A DNA stretch of 64,000 nt from Streptomyces formicae (lineage in GTDB: Bacteria > Actinomycetota > Actinomycetes > Streptomycetales > Streptomycetaceae), in NCBI RefSeq assembly GCF_022647665.1, contig NZ_CP071872.1:3472001-3536000 (forward strand), given 5' to 3'. Of the stretch, positions 35,178 through 43,599 are shown one piece after another. Positions within the stretch are counted from its first letter, which is position 1. Every line of letters begins with the position of its first letter. The position numbers and the translations under genes were made by a program. A model generated the notes under the pieces. It did no database searches and was not told the origin of the DNA. It saw only the letters and a program-made list of their open reading frames with translations.

Positions 35178-35549
35178 TTACGGCCGGTTGAGGCGGATCG
35201 AGTTGATCGGCGTCATGTTCTTGTCGATGGACCAGCCGCCCCCGGGCAGGTGGCCCTCGCACCCCGTGCCGTTGTACCCGGTGCAGGTCTGCATGGTCGC
35301 ACCGCCGGTCTGGTTGTTGAGGATGCGGTGCACCCCGTACATGTTGCTGAGGTTGTGGTAGCCGTAGGTGTAGTACTTGTGCGACGGCTGGTCGTTGTTC
35401 CACCCGGCGTTCTCCGGGTAGATGCACACGTAGCCGTCCGGGCACCCGTGGTAGGCCGCGGCCCCGGCCTGGGCCTGGGTCGCGCCGGCCACCGTCACCG
35501 CACCGGCGGCGAGCACGAGCGCCGCGGCGGTCGTCATGATCTTGCGCAT
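35178..35549 (-). CDS. secreted peptidase-inhibitor I36-like small protein
   Basis: A 123-residue exported protein. The signal peptide is MRKIMTTAAALVLAAGAVTVAGATQAQA; the mature part of about 95 residues has four cysteines (GCPDGYVCIYPE ... QTCTGYNGTGCEGH) and a beta/gamma-crystallin-like layout (YHNLSNMYGVHRILNNQTGG ... WSIDKNMTPINSIRLN), as in the Streptomyces metalloproteinase inhibitor SMPI and peptidase inhibitor family I36. ATG 35549 follows GGGGA by six bases. It may protect the cell or its secreted proteins against metalloproteases; inhibition is inferred from the fold only. Confidence 0.72.
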   Translation of the reverse strand: MRKIMTTAAALVLAAGAVTVAGATQAQAGAAAYHGCPDGYVCIYPENAGWNNDQPSHKYYTYGYHNLSNMYGVHRILNNQTGGATMQTCTGYNGTGCEGHLPGGGWSIDKNMTPINSIRLNRP

Positions 35550-35784
35550 GGAATTCCCCCATGTGGTCTGGCTGGTCGGGCTGACGGTTCTCAGCCTGAC
35601 CGCGCCACGCACCCGGGTCGACGGGTTTCCTGTTGCCCGTCGGGCCGTCGGCCGGGAAACCGCCCGTGACCAGGGAGGTCACCGGCACGGGGGCAACTGC
35701 GGGGAAGGGCCGTACGAGGCGGGTGCACCGCGGGTACGAGGGGGTCGCGCGAGGCTGGCGGTACGGGGCGGCGTACGGGGCGGG

Positions 35785-36171
35785 TCACATGAGCCCGACT
35801 CCGCGCGGCGGTACGAAGAGGTGGTAGGCGAGGTGTTCGTTCGCCGCCTCCTCGGTGCCCCGCCACAGCTCCGAATCCGCCCGCCGGGCGAGGCTGCTGC
35901 GGTGCTCCGAGCAGCGCGGGCAGGCCGGGTCCCAGTCCGGCAGCAGCTCGGTGTGGGCGGCCGCGATGTGATGGCCGAGGCGGATCTGCGCCCCGACCCT
36001 GCTGTCGAACGGGTCCCAGTCCACTCCGCGTTCCCCGGTGAGCCAGAGTTCGTCGGTGACGGCCTGGATCTGCTTCATCGACTCGTAGAGGCGGACACAG
36101 TCGCCACAGGCGAACATCCAGGCCGGCGGCAGCGGCCACAGGTCGGCAGGGTCGATGTCGTCGGCACTCAT
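35785..36171 (-). CDS. hypothetical protein with two CxxC pairs
   Basis: A 128-residue cytoplasmic protein I do not recognise. It has Cys pairs at CGDC (about 22-25) and CPRC (about 84-87), enough for one zinc site, several Trp residues (WPLPPAWMF, LWLTGERGVDWDPFD) and an acidic N-terminus. There is no signal peptide or membrane helix. Similar short proteins with GHHIAAAH-like centres occur across Streptomyces without a known role. ATG 36171 is preferred to the one nine bases upstream. It lies alone between the I36 gene and the fucose catabolic genes, with no clear link to either. Confidence 0.6.
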   Translation of the reverse strand: MSADDIDPADLWPLPPAWMFACGDCVRLYESMKQIQAVTDELWLTGERGVDWDPFDSRVGAQIRLGHHIAAAHTELLPDWDPACPRCSEHRSSLARRADSELWRGTEEAANEHLAYHLFVPPRGVGLM

Positions 36172-36248
36172 GCGCGTCACCGTAGTGGCCGCCGGTGGCG
36201 GGGACAGCCGATTGCCCGAACTCGCCGCGGCGGCCCGGCCGTCGCCCC

Positions 36249-37244
36249 TCAGGGCCCGTCGTCGCCCTCCGGGACCGGCACACCCTCGGGCAGCAGCCCC
36301 TGCGCACGCAGGTCGTCCCAGAGGGCGGTAGGCACCGGCCCGCTCAGCATCGCGGCCGCGTCCTGGACCTCGTAGGGGGAACGGGCTCCGACCAGGACCG
36401 AGGCGACGGCCGGGTGGGCGAGGGGGAAGCGCAGGGCGGCGGCCCGCAGCGGGACGTTGTGGCGCTGCGTGACCTCCTTCATGCGCAGGGCGCGGTCGAG
36501 GACCGCCTCGGGCACGGGCGCGTAGTCGTACGTGGCGCGCGGGCTCGGGTCGGCGAGCAGGCCGGAGTTGAAGACCCCTCCGATGACGACGCTCTTCCCG
36601 CGCTCCGCCGCCTCGGGCAGCACCTCGGCGAGGCCCTCCTGGTCCAGCAGTGTGTACCGGCCGGCCAGCAGCACGGCGTCCACGTCGGTGTCGCGCAGGA
36701 ACCGGGCCAGCATCGGTGCCTGGTTCATGCCCGCGCCGATGGCACCGACGACGCCCTCGGCCCGCAGCTTCTCCAGGGCGGGGTACGCCTCGGCGAAGAC
36801 CTGCTCGGCATGGTCGTCGGGGTCGTGGAGGTGGACCACGTCGATCCGGTCCAGGCCCAGGCGGCGCAGGCTCTCGTCGATGCTGCGGCGCACGCCGTCG
36901 GCGCTGAAGTCCCAGACCCGGCGCAGGTCCGCGGGTACGGCGAAGCCGTTGGCCAGGTCGTCGCCGCCCGGGCCGCCGGGCCGCAGCAGCCGCCCGGCCT
37001 TGGTGGAGAGGGTGAACTCGCGCCGGGGCCGGGTGCGCAGGGCATCGCCCAGGCGCCGCTCCGACAGGCCGAGCCCGTAGTGCGGCGCGGTGTCGAAGTG
37101 GCGGATCCCGGCGTCCCAGGCGGCGTCGACGGTGGCCCAGGACTGCCGTTCGTCGATGGGCGCGTACAGATTGCCGAGCGCCGCCGTGCCCAGGGACAGC
37201 TCCGAGACGGCGACCCCGCTGCCGCCGAGGTGATGGCTCTTCAT
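36249..37244 (-). CDS. aldo/keto reductase, probable L-fucose dehydrogenase
   Basis: A 331-residue aldo/keto reductase. The AKR tetrad region is visible in GIRHFDTAPHYGLGLSERRLGDAL (Asp and Tyr), FTLSTKAGRLL (Lys) and DVVHLHDPDDH (His). Its subgroup (LGGSGVAVSELSLGTAALGNLY) is the one holding D-threo-aldose 1-dehydrogenase and NAD-linked L-fucose dehydrogenases, which oxidise L-fucose to L-fucono-lactone. It is the last gene of the set FAH hydrolase, fuconate dehydratase, SDR, AKR, starting eight bases after the SDR stop. Context therefore strongly supports the first oxidation step of the non-phosphorylated fucose route; the lactonase is not in this window. Confidence 0.82.
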   Translation of the reverse strand: MKSHHLGGSGVAVSELSLGTAALGNLYAPIDERQSWATVDAAWDAGIRHFDTAPHYGLGLSERRLGDALRTRPRREFTLSTKAGRLLRPGGPGGDDLANGFAVPADLRRVWDFSADGVRRSIDESLRRLGLDRIDVVHLHDPDDHAEQVFAEAYPALEKLRAEGVVGAIGAGMNQAPMLARFLRDTDVDAVLLAGRYTLLDQEGLAEVLPEAAERGKSVVIGGVFNSGLLADPSPRATYDYAPVPEAVLDRALRMKEVTQRHNVPLRAAALRFPLAHPAVASVLVGARSPYEVQDAAAMLSGPVPTALWDDLRAQGLLPEGVPVPEGDDGP

Positions 37245-37252
37245 CCCGGGGC

Positions 37253-38008
37253 TCACTCTCCGGCCGGGCGCAGCCGCAGGCCGGCCATGCCGCCGTCGAC
37301 GGCGAGGGCGGTTCCGGTGACGGAGGCCGCGGCCGGGCTCGCGAGATAGGCGATGGCCGCGGCGACCTCGTCGGCGGTGACCAGACGGCCGCTGGGCTGG
37401 CGGGCGTTGAGCGCGGCCCGTTCGGCGGCCGGGTCGTCGGCGGCGTCGAGCAGCCGGGCCACCCACGGGGTGTCGGCGGTGCCGGGGTTGACGCAGTTGA
37501 TCCGGATGCCCTCGCGGACGTGGTCGGCGGCCATGGCGAGGGTCAGTGCGAGCACGGCGCCCTTCGACGCCGAGTACAGGGCGCGCTGGGGGAGTCCTGC
37601 GGTGGCCGCGATGGAACAGGTGTTGACGACCGAGGCGTTGCGGGACGCGCGCAGGTACGGAAGCGCCGCGCGGGTGGTGCGGACGATGCCGAGCACATTG
37701 ACGTCCAGCACGGCGTGCCACTGCTCGTCGGGGTTGTCCTCGACGGTGCCGATCGCCCCGATGCCCGCGTTGTTGACCAGGATGTCGATGCCGCCGAGCT
37801 CCTGTGCCGCCTCCGCCACCGCGTCCCGTACGGAGGCGTCGTCGGCGACGTCGGCTCGCAGCGGGACCAGCGGCTCCTCGACGGAGTCCGGCTTGAGGTC
37901 GAGGACGGCGACGCGGGCGCCGTGGGCGCTGAGCAGCCGCGCCGTGGCCAGCCCGATGCCCGATGCCCCGCCCGTGACGACGGCGCCGAGGCCGGAGAGG
38001 CCGTTCAT
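37253..38008 (-). CDS. SDR, probable 2-keto-3-deoxy-L-fuconate dehydrogenase
   Basis: A classical 251-residue short-chain dehydrogenase: NAD loop [18 protein letters not shown] (about 10-27), NNAG ([11 protein letters not shown], about 80), catalytic Ser in [10 protein letters not shown] (about 130) and [12 protein letters not shown] carrying Tyr and Lys (about 143-147). The C-terminus [11 protein letters not shown] is short and typical. ATG 38008 overlaps the dehydratase stop by four bases (ATGA). In the L-fucose pathway the product of fuconate dehydratase is oxidised by such an enzyme to 2,4-diketo-3-deoxy-L-fuconate, which the neighbouring FAH-fold hydrolase would cleave. The assignment rests on this neighbourhood. 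Confidence 0.82.
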   Translation of the reverse strand: MNGLSGLGAVVTGGASGIGLATARLLSAHGARVAVLDLKPDSVEEPLVPLRADVADDASVRDAVAEAAQELGGIDILVNNAGIGAIGTVEDNPDEQWHAVLDVNVLGIVRTTRAALPYLRASRNASVVNTCSIAATAGLPQRALYSASKGAVLALTLAMAADHVREGIRINCVNPGTADTPWVARLLDAADDPAAERAALNARQPSGRLVTADEVAAAIAYLASPAAASVTGTALAVDGGMAGLRLRPAGE

Positions 38009-39420
38009 GCCGTGACCTCCTTGCGGTCCGCGAGGTCGGCGGCCCAGAAGGCGCCGTCCGGATAGCTGAACTCGGCGATGGAGCCCGGCCGCATCTGGGC
38101 CGAGAAGCCCGGCGAACGCGGTGCCGCGTAGCGGCCGGCCGCGACGACGACCGGGTCCTCGAAGTGCTCGTGGAGGTGGTCCACGTACTCGATCACCCGG
38201 TCCTGGACCGTGCCGGACAGGGCGACGAAGTCGAACATCGACAGGTGCTGGACGAGCTCGCACAGGCCCACGCCGCCGGCGTGCGGGCACACCGGCACGC
38301 CGAACTTGGCCGCCAGCAGCAGGATGGCGAGGTTCTCGTTCACGCCGCCGACGCGTGCCGCGTCGATCTGGAGGATGTCGACCGCCCCGGCCTGGAGCAG
38401 CTGCTTGAAGACGATGCGGTTCTGGACGTGCTCGCCGGTGGCGACCTTGATCGGGGCGACCGCCCGGCGCACGGCGGCGTGTCCGAGGATGTCGTCCGGG
38501 CTGGTGGGCTCCTCCAGCCAGTACGGCTCGAACTCGGCCAGCGCGGCGGTCCATTCGACCGTCTCGGCGACACCCCACCGCTGGTTGGCGTCGACCGCGA
38601 TCCGGATGTACGGACCGACGGCGGCGCGGGCGGTGCGCATCCGCCGGATGTCGTCGTCGAGGTCGGCGCCGACCTTCAGCTTGATCTGGGTGAAGCCGTC
38701 GGCGACGGCCTCCTTCGCCAGGCGGATCAGCTTCTCGTCGTCGTATCCGAGCCAGCCGGGCGACGTCGTGTAGGCGGGGTAACCGCGTCGCAGGAGCTCG
38801 GCCCGGCGCTCCGCGGCGCCGTGGCGGCCCTCGCGCAGCAGCTCCAGGGCGTCCTCCGGGGTGAGCGCGTCGGCGATGTAGCGGAAGTCGACCTGGGAGA
38901 CCAGCCACTCCGGTTCGGCGTCGGCGAGCAGCTGCCACAGCGGCTTGCCCTCGCGCTTGGCGGCCAGGTCCCAGACGGCGTTGACGACCGCGCCGATCGC
39001 CATGTGCATCACGCCCTTCTCGGGGCCGAGCCAGCGCAGCTGGCTGTCGCCGATCAGCGCCCGGCTCACCGAGCCGGGATCGGCGCACAGTTCGGCGACG
39101 GGCCGGCCGATCAGATGAGGCCGCAGCGCCTCGATCGCGGCGACCTGCACGTCGTTGCCGCGCCCGATGGTGAAGGTGAAGCCGTGGCCCTCGTGACCGT
39201 CGCCGGAGTCGGTGCGCAGCACGAGGTACGCGGCCGAGTAGTCCGGGTCCGGGTTCATCGCGTCCGAGCCGTCCATCTCGCGCGAGGTGGGGAACCGGAT
39301 GTCGTAGGTGTCGACCGCGGTGATCCGCGGGATGTGCTCGCCCAAGAGGATGCTGCCTCTCCGTCCGGTCGTGCGGGTCGTGGTGGTCTTGGTGGCTGTC
39401 GTGGCTGTCGTGGTGCTCAT
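38005..39420 (-). CDS. enolase-superfamily L-fuconate dehydratase
   Basis: A 471-residue acid-sugar dehydratase of the mandelate-racemase/enolase superfamily. Active-site residues are placed as in the fuconate dehydratase group: KxK base in [14 protein letters not shown] (about 245), metal ligands in [20 protein letters not shown] and [10 protein letters not shown], and a late HAGGVGLCE. The N-terminal capping domain has [30 protein letters not shown], characteristic of L-fuconate dehydratases. Expected reaction: L-fuconate to 2-keto-3-deoxy-L-fuconate plus water. The first 20 residues ([18 protein letters not shown]) are low complexity, from a repeat; ATG 39420 overlaps the FAH stop (ATGA), but a TTG near residue 25 is possible. 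Part of the four-gene operon. Confidence 0.9.
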   Translation of the reverse strand: MSTTTATTATKTTTTRTTGRRGSILLGEHIPRITAVDTYDIRFPTSREMDGSDAMNPDPDYSAAYLVLRTDSGDGHEGHGFTFTIGRGNDVQVAAIEALRPHLIGRPVAELCADPGSVSRALIGDSQLRWLGPEKGVMHMAIGAVVNAVWDLAAKREGKPLWQLLADAEPEWLVSQVDFRYIADALTPEDALELLREGRHGAAERRAELLRRGYPAYTTSPGWLGYDDEKLIRLAKEAVADGFTQIKLKVGADLDDDIRRMRTARAAVGPYIRIAVDANQRWGVAETVEWTAALAEFEPYWLEEPTSPDDILGHAAVRRAVAPIKVATGEHVQNRIVFKQLLQAGAVDILQIDAARVGGVNENLAILLLAAKFGVPVCPHAGGVGLCELVQHLSMFDFVALSGTVQDRVIEYVDHLHEHFEDPVVVAAGRYAAPRSPGFSAQMRPGSIAEFSYPDGAFWAADLADRKEVTA

Positions 39421-40268
39421 GCCTGGCCGAAGGTCTGGCGCTGGAGCCCGAGGCCGTCGATGGTCAGCTCGACGGTGTCGCCGGGGCGCAGATAGGGGCT
39501 GCCGGGCAGGCCGAGGGCCACGCCCGCGGGGGTGCCGGTGTTGATGAGGTCGCCGGGCTCCAGGACCATGTACTGGCTCAGGTACCAGACGAGGTACGCC
39601 ACGTCGAAGATCATGTTCTTGGTGCTGCCGTCCTGGCGGGTGATGCCGTTGACGGACAGGTGCAGGCCCAGCGACTGGGGGTCGGGCACCTCGTCGGCCG
39701 TGACGAGCCAGGGCCCGAGCGGATTGAACGTCTCGCAGGACTTGCCGAGGTCCCACTGCGGGGAGAAGTCCAGCTGGAACTCGCGCTCGGACACGTCGTT
39801 GCTGACCGCGTAGCCGGCGATGGTGCGCAGCGCCTGCTGCGGGCTCTCGAGGTAGCGGGCCCGCCGTCCGACGACGACGCCGAGCTCGACCTCCCAGTCG
39901 GTCTTCGCGGAGTTGCGCGGGATCAGCACGTCGTCGTACGGGCCGACGACGGTGCCCGGGTCCTTCATGAACACCACGGGGCGGGGCGGGACCGGCGCGC
40001 CGGTCTCCTTGGCGTGGTCACGGTAGTTGAGCCCGATGCACACCACCTTGCCCGGCCGGGCGACCGGCGCCCCCACGCGCATCCCGGTGGAGTCCAGCTC
40101 GCGCAGCGCGCCCGAACGCAGCGCGGCGCGGGTCTCCTCGATGCCGCCCCCGGCGAAGAACGCGCCGTCGATGTCCGTGGTGACCGGGGAGAGGTCGAGC
40201 AGACTGCCGTTGTCTGCCAGGACGGCGGGGTACTCCCTGCCGGGGGCTCCGAGGCGCATCAGTTTCAT
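39417..40268 (-). CDS. FAH-family hydrolase, probable 2,4-diketo-3-deoxy-L-fuconate hydrolase
   Basis: A 283-residue fumarylacetoacetate-hydrolase-fold enzyme. Conserved pieces include [16 protein letters not shown] (about 73), [18 protein letters not shown], the metal-binding [15 protein letters not shown] (Glu-x-Glu type, about 120), [10 protein letters not shown], and [16 protein letters not shown] (about 243). In L-fucose catabolism such proteins split 2,4-diketo-3-deoxy-L-fuconate into pyruvate and L-lactate. ATG 40268 has GGAG five bases upstream and is the first gene of the operon running to 36249. The 220 bases upstream hold the likely promoter; I see no clear ROK-type motif there. 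Confidence 0.85.
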   Translation of the reverse strand: MKLMRLGAPGREYPAVLADNGSLLDLSPVTTDIDGAFFAGGGIEETRAALRSGALRELDSTGMRVGAPVARPGKVVCIGLNYRDHAKETGAPVPPRPVVFMKDPGTVVGPYDDVLIPRNSAKTDWEVELGVVVGRRARYLESPQQALRTIAGYAVSNDVSEREFQLDFSPQWDLGKSCETFNPLGPWLVTADEVPDPQSLGLHLSVNGITRQDGSTKNMIFDVAYLVWYLSQYMVLEPGDLINTGTPAGVALGLPGSPYLRPGDTVELTIDGLGLQRQTFGQA

Positions 40269-40491
40269 GGGAACTCCTAGGGGAGATGCAGGCCGTGGTC
40301 GGGACGGAGTCGGCGGCGACCGGCAAGACATCCGATGATTCGTGGGACTGTCGGGCACTCTACGACCCGGATGCCCGGCTTGGCCAGTAGTGATCCGACG
40401 TATATGCTCGATTGGTTGATGGCCGGGCGCACCACGGCACAGCGCTGTGCCGGACCGGGAGATTGCTCCGATGAATCCCCGACCTGCGCTG

Positions 40492-41832
40492 CTACGCAGA
40501 CGCAGACGCAGACGCAGACGCCGGGGCCGGGGCCGGGGCCGGGGCGGGGGCGAGGTCGACCGCGACGACCGTGCACAGCCCGTCGAGCAGCTCCGAGGGG
40601 ATCTCGATGTGCAGCTCACCCGTCGGGTCGGGCGACGCGGTGTGGACGTCCCTGAGCCGGGCGTGCGCGGTCCATACGAGCGGGTCACCGGTGCCGAGCA
40701 CCGTCACGCCGCGGACACGGTTCACGGGCACGCCGCGGACCGTGATCTGCTCGTAGGGCCGCATGGTGAGGTGCAGATACAGCCGGGTCGCCCCGCCCGG
40801 GAGCGCGCGGCGGGTGGACGGTCCGTGGAACTGCCACAGTTCCAGGCCCGCCTCGGTGCCGTGGATGCTCTCGGCGTGGCGCTCCATCCAGCCGGCGAGT
40901 GCTTCGAGCCGCTCCACCGCCCGGGGCGGGAACTCGCCCTCGCCGGTGGGCCCCACGTTCAGCAGCAGGTTGCCGCCCATGGAAGCGGCCTCGACGAGCG
41001 TGTGCAGGATGGCGGTCGGCGTCTTCCAGGTGTCGTCCGACGGCACGTGCCCCCAGGTGGTGTTCATGGTGAGACAGGCCTCCCACGGCCCGTCCGGCGC
41101 CATGATGGGCAGCTGCTGCTCGGGCGTGGTGAAGTCGCCGTGGCCGACGCAGCGGTCGTTGACGAGGGCGCGCGGCTGACGGGCGCGGATGAGCTCCCGT
41201 ATCTCGCCGAAGCCCCACTCGTCGGCGCTGTGCTCGAACTCGCCGTCGAGCCAGACGATGTCGAGGTCTCCGTAGGAGGTGAGCAGTTCGTCGAGCTGCC
41301 CGAGCATGAACGCGCGGAAGTTCGCCCACTGTTCGGGCGTGCCCTTGCGGTAGACCCCGACCCGGTACGGCTTGGCGACGGCGTCGTCCGTCAGGCGCGG
41401 GTAGTCCTCGTGGTGCCAGTCGACGTACGAGAAGTACAGGCCGATCCTGAACCCGCGGGCGCGGAAGGCGTCGACGACCTCCGCCGTGACGTCCCGGCCC
41501 CACGTCCTGGCGACCGAGTAGTCCGACAGCTTCGTGTCGTACATCGCGAACCCGTCGTGGTGCTTGGCGGTGAAGACGACGTAGCGGGCCCCCGCCCGCC
41601 AGGCCAGCTCGGCCCAGGCGGCGGGGTCGAAGCGCTCGGGGCGGAAGGTGGCGGCGTTGGCGAAGTACTCGCGGCAGGAGACGGCTTCGAGGGGAGGCTC
41701 CTGGAGGTGCACACCACCGGTCATCTGCCAGCTCAGCTCCCAGCCGCGGGTGCTGGCGTGCCCCCAGTGCAGGAACAGGCCGAGCCCGAGCTCGTCGAAC
41801 CAGGTCGCGGAGGGTGTGGACGGGGTGCTCAC
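40492..41832 (-). CDS. cytoplasmic GH29 alpha-L-fucosidase with repeat-encoded AP/AS tail
   Basis: A 446-residue GH29 enzyme without a signal peptide, so intracellular. Conserved pieces are WFDELGLGLFLHWG, YVVFTAKHHDGFAMY, GLYFSYVDWHHEDY, and IVWLDGEFEHSADEW, where Asp (about 194) is the nucleophile; GNLLLNVGPTGEGEF and a short C-terminal beta domain follow. The end, an alternating Ala-Pro then Ala-Ser tail of 19 residues, is written by (GCCGGG)4 and (GCAGAC)4 repeats and looks like an accretion. GTG 41832 overlaps the permease stop (GTGA). As the last gene of the transporter operon, it would release L-fucose from imported fucosides. Confidence 0.9.
   Translation of the reverse strand: MSTPSTPSATWFDELGLGLFLHWGHASTRGWELSWQMTGGVHLQEPPLEAVSCREYFANAATFRPERFDPAAWAELAWRAGARYVVFTAKHHDGFAMYDTKLSDYSVARTWGRDVTAEVVDAFRARGFRIGLYFSYVDWHHEDYPRLTDDAVAKPYRVGVYRKGTPEQWANFRAFMLGQLDELLTSYGDLDIVWLDGEFEHSADEWGFGEIRELIRARQPRALVNDRCVGHGDFTTPEQQLPIMAPDGPWEACLTMNTTWGHVPSDDTWKTPTAILHTLVEAASMGGNLLLNVGPTGEGEFPPRAVERLEALAGWMERHAESIHGTEAGLELWQFHGPSTRRALPGGATRLYLHLTMRPYEQITVRGVPVNRVRGVTVLGTGDPLVWTAHARLRDVHTASPDPTGELHIEIPSELLDGLCTVVAVDLAPAPAPAPAPASASASASA
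40496..40543. repeat. adjacent microsatellites (GCAGAC)4 and (GCCGGG)4 at a gene's 3' end
   Basis: Four copies of GCAGAC (40496-40519) run directly into four of GCCGGG (40520-40543), just inside the GH29 stop codon. They encode the AS and AP repeats of its tail. Confidence 0.9.
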
Positions 41833-42659
41833 TCTTTGCTTCCTCCGGCGGTGATGCCCTGGGTGATGAACCTGAGTCCCGCGACGACGAGTACGACGGC
41901 GGGGACCGCGAGCAGCACGAGGGCGGCGAAGTACTGCGAGGTCTGCTCGGGGGTGGGTCCGAAGGCGGACTGGATGGTCTGGACGGCCTGGGCCGCGGTG
42001 GTCAGCTCCGCCCGCTTGATGATCATCGAGGGGAAGACGAAGTCCTGGAGCGACCACATGACCGCCAGGGCACCCAGGTTGACCAGGGCCGGGCGGGCGG
42101 AGGGCAGGAAGATGTGCCAGAAGACCCTCGGGTGGCCGGCCCGGTCGATGCGGGCCGCCTCGATCATCTCGTCGGGGATCCCGTCGGCGTAGTTGCGCAG
42201 CAGCAGTACGGCGAAGGGCAGGGTCAGCGCGGCCTCCGGGAGGGCCACGCCGAGCGGCGAGTTGAACAGGCCGAGCTGACCGGTGATCCAGTAAACCGGC
42301 ACGATCACGGCGACCGCGGGCACGGCAAGGAAGATCAGCACGAGGTGGTAGAGCGTCTCGCGGCCCGGGAAGGTGAGCTTGGAGAAGGCGTACGCCGCCA
42401 TCGCGCCGACCGCGCACACCAGCAGCGCGTGCAGCGCGGCGATGAGCAGGCTGTTGGCGAGTGCCCGGAGCAGGCTCACGCCGTTGAACGTTCCGGTGAG
42501 CACGGTGAGGTAGTTGCCGAAGCCGCCGTGCGCCACGGATTCGCGCACGGCCGTGATCAGTGGGAACGCCCACAGCAGGGCGCCCACGACGAGCACGGTG
42601 TAGACGGTCGCGTTGTCGCGCCCGCGCCGGCGCAGTCGGCTCAGGGGGACGTCGCTCAT
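41829..42659 (-). CDS. CUT1 sugar ABC transporter permease (MalG type)
   Basis: A 276-residue inner-membrane permease with six hydrophobic segments (first VYTVLVVGALLWAFPLIT; later LLIAALHALLVCAVGAMAAYAFS, LVLIFLAVPAVAVIVPVYWI, ALVLLAVPAVVLVVAGLRF). The cytoplasmic EAA loop that contacts the ATPase is EAARIDRAGHPRVFWHIFLPSARPA (about 190). ATG 42659 overlaps the stop of the upstream permease by four bases, and its own stop overlaps the GH29 start. No ATPase gene is near, as usual for Streptomyces CUT1 systems that share MsiK. Substrate by context: L-fucose or a fucosylated oligosaccharide. Confidence 0.92.
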   Translation of the reverse strand: MSDVPLSRLRRRGRDNATVYTVLVVGALLWAFPLITAVRESVAHGGFGNYLTVLTGTFNGVSLLRALANSLLIAALHALLVCAVGAMAAYAFSKLTFPGRETLYHLVLIFLAVPAVAVIVPVYWITGQLGLFNSPLGVALPEAALTLPFAVLLLRNYADGIPDEMIEAARIDRAGHPRVFWHIFLPSARPALVNLGALAVMWSLQDFVFPSMIIKRAELTTAAQAVQTIQSAFGPTPEQTSQYFAALVLLAVPAVVLVVAGLRFITQGITAGGSKE

Positions 42660-43597
42660 CGGGCAGACCTCCGCTGGACGAGTAGCTGGACGGCGGAGAT
42701 GGCGAGCGCCGCGAGAAGCACGATGACGGCGGCCGCGGAGGCGTAGCCGACCCGGCCGGCACCGAGCATGGTGTTGTACAGGTACGTGCCGGTGATCTGG
42801 GTGCGCCCGCCGGGTTCGCCGTCGGTGGAGAAGTAGACGACGTCGAAGGCGCGGAAGCTCATGAGCAGCACCGAAAGGATCACTGTCCTGTGGGTGTTGC
42901 GGAGCATGGGGAAGAGGATGAGCCGGTAGATCTGGCCCGCCTTGGCCCCGTCGATCATCGCCGATTCGAGCACGGCCGTGTTCAGCGTCGTCAGATCCGA
43001 TGTGTAGTACATGACGGGGAGTCCGACGAGATAGACCAGCAGCACGAACAGCGCGCTGTAGGCGGGTCCTGTACTGCCGAGCCAGTCCTGGGTCAGCGAG
43101 TCGAGCCCGACAGCACGCAAGGTGGCGTTCACGGCGCCGTCGTCGGTCTCCAGCATCCGCCCGAAGACGGTCGCGAAGAGCGACAGCGGGATCAGCGACG
43201 GCAGCAGGAACACGGCGTAGAAGAAGCGCCGCAGCCGCACGCCGCTGGCCAGGGCGACGGCGAGGAAGAAGCCGAGGGTGAGCGCCGCCGCGATGGAGAC
43301 GGCGGCGAAGAGCAGATTGTTCAGCAGCGCGGTGTGGAACGCGGGATCGGTCAGCACCAGACGGAAGTTGGCGAGCCCGACGTCGGTGACGTCGGTGAAG
43401 GACAGCGAGGTCTGCTTGGTGCTCATGTCGGCGAGGAAGCCGAACGCGTAGAAGTAGTAGAGGCCGTAGAAGAGGAGGAGCGGGGCGAGGAAGACGGCGG
43501 CCGGGAGCAGCGCGCGGGCCGCCCGGCGGCGCCGCGGCCGGGCCGCCGCCGGCGGGCGCGCCGTGTGCACGCGCCCGCCGGTGGAGTGCTGGGTCAT
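42656..43597 (-). CDS. CUT1 sugar ABC transporter permease (MalF type)
   Basis: A 313-residue permease with a long basic N-terminus (AAARPRRRRAARALLPAAVF) and six hydrophobic segments, among them LFYGLYYFYAFGFL, LLFAAVSIAAALTLGFFLAVAL, FYAVFLLPSLIPLSLFATVF and the final ASAAAVIVLLAALAISAVQLL. The EAA-type loop appears as ESAMIDGAKAGQIYRLILFPMLRNT (about 215). ATG 43597 lies just inside the end of the binding-protein gene (43600). With the MalG-type partner it forms the membrane channel of the fucoside importer. Confidence 0.9.
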   Translation of the reverse strand: MTQHSTGGRVHTARPPAAARPRRRRAARALLPAAVFLAPLLLFYGLYYFYAFGFLADMSTKQTSLSFTDVTDVGLANFRLVLTDPAFHTALLNNLLFAAVSIAAALTLGFFLAVALASGVRLRRFFYAVFLLPSLIPLSLFATVFGRMLETDDGAVNATLRAVGLDSLTQDWLGSTGPAYSALFVLLVYLVGLPVMYYTSDLTTLNTAVLESAMIDGAKAGQIYRLILFPMLRNTHRTVILSVLLMSFRAFDVVYFSTDGEPGGRTQITGTYLYNTMLGAGRVGYASAAAVIVLLAALAISAVQLLVQRRSAR

Positions 43598-43599
43598 GG

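Noticed and set aside
36249..37244. Potassium-channel beta-subunit-like or pyridoxal dehydrogenase role for the aldo/keto reductase
   Set aside because: Possible by family, but the fucose operon context favours sugar oxidation.
40269..40491. ROK-type operator before the FAH operon
   Set aside because: No copy of GACAAAAATC or clear inverted repeat was found; only a vague TATA-like patch near 40400.
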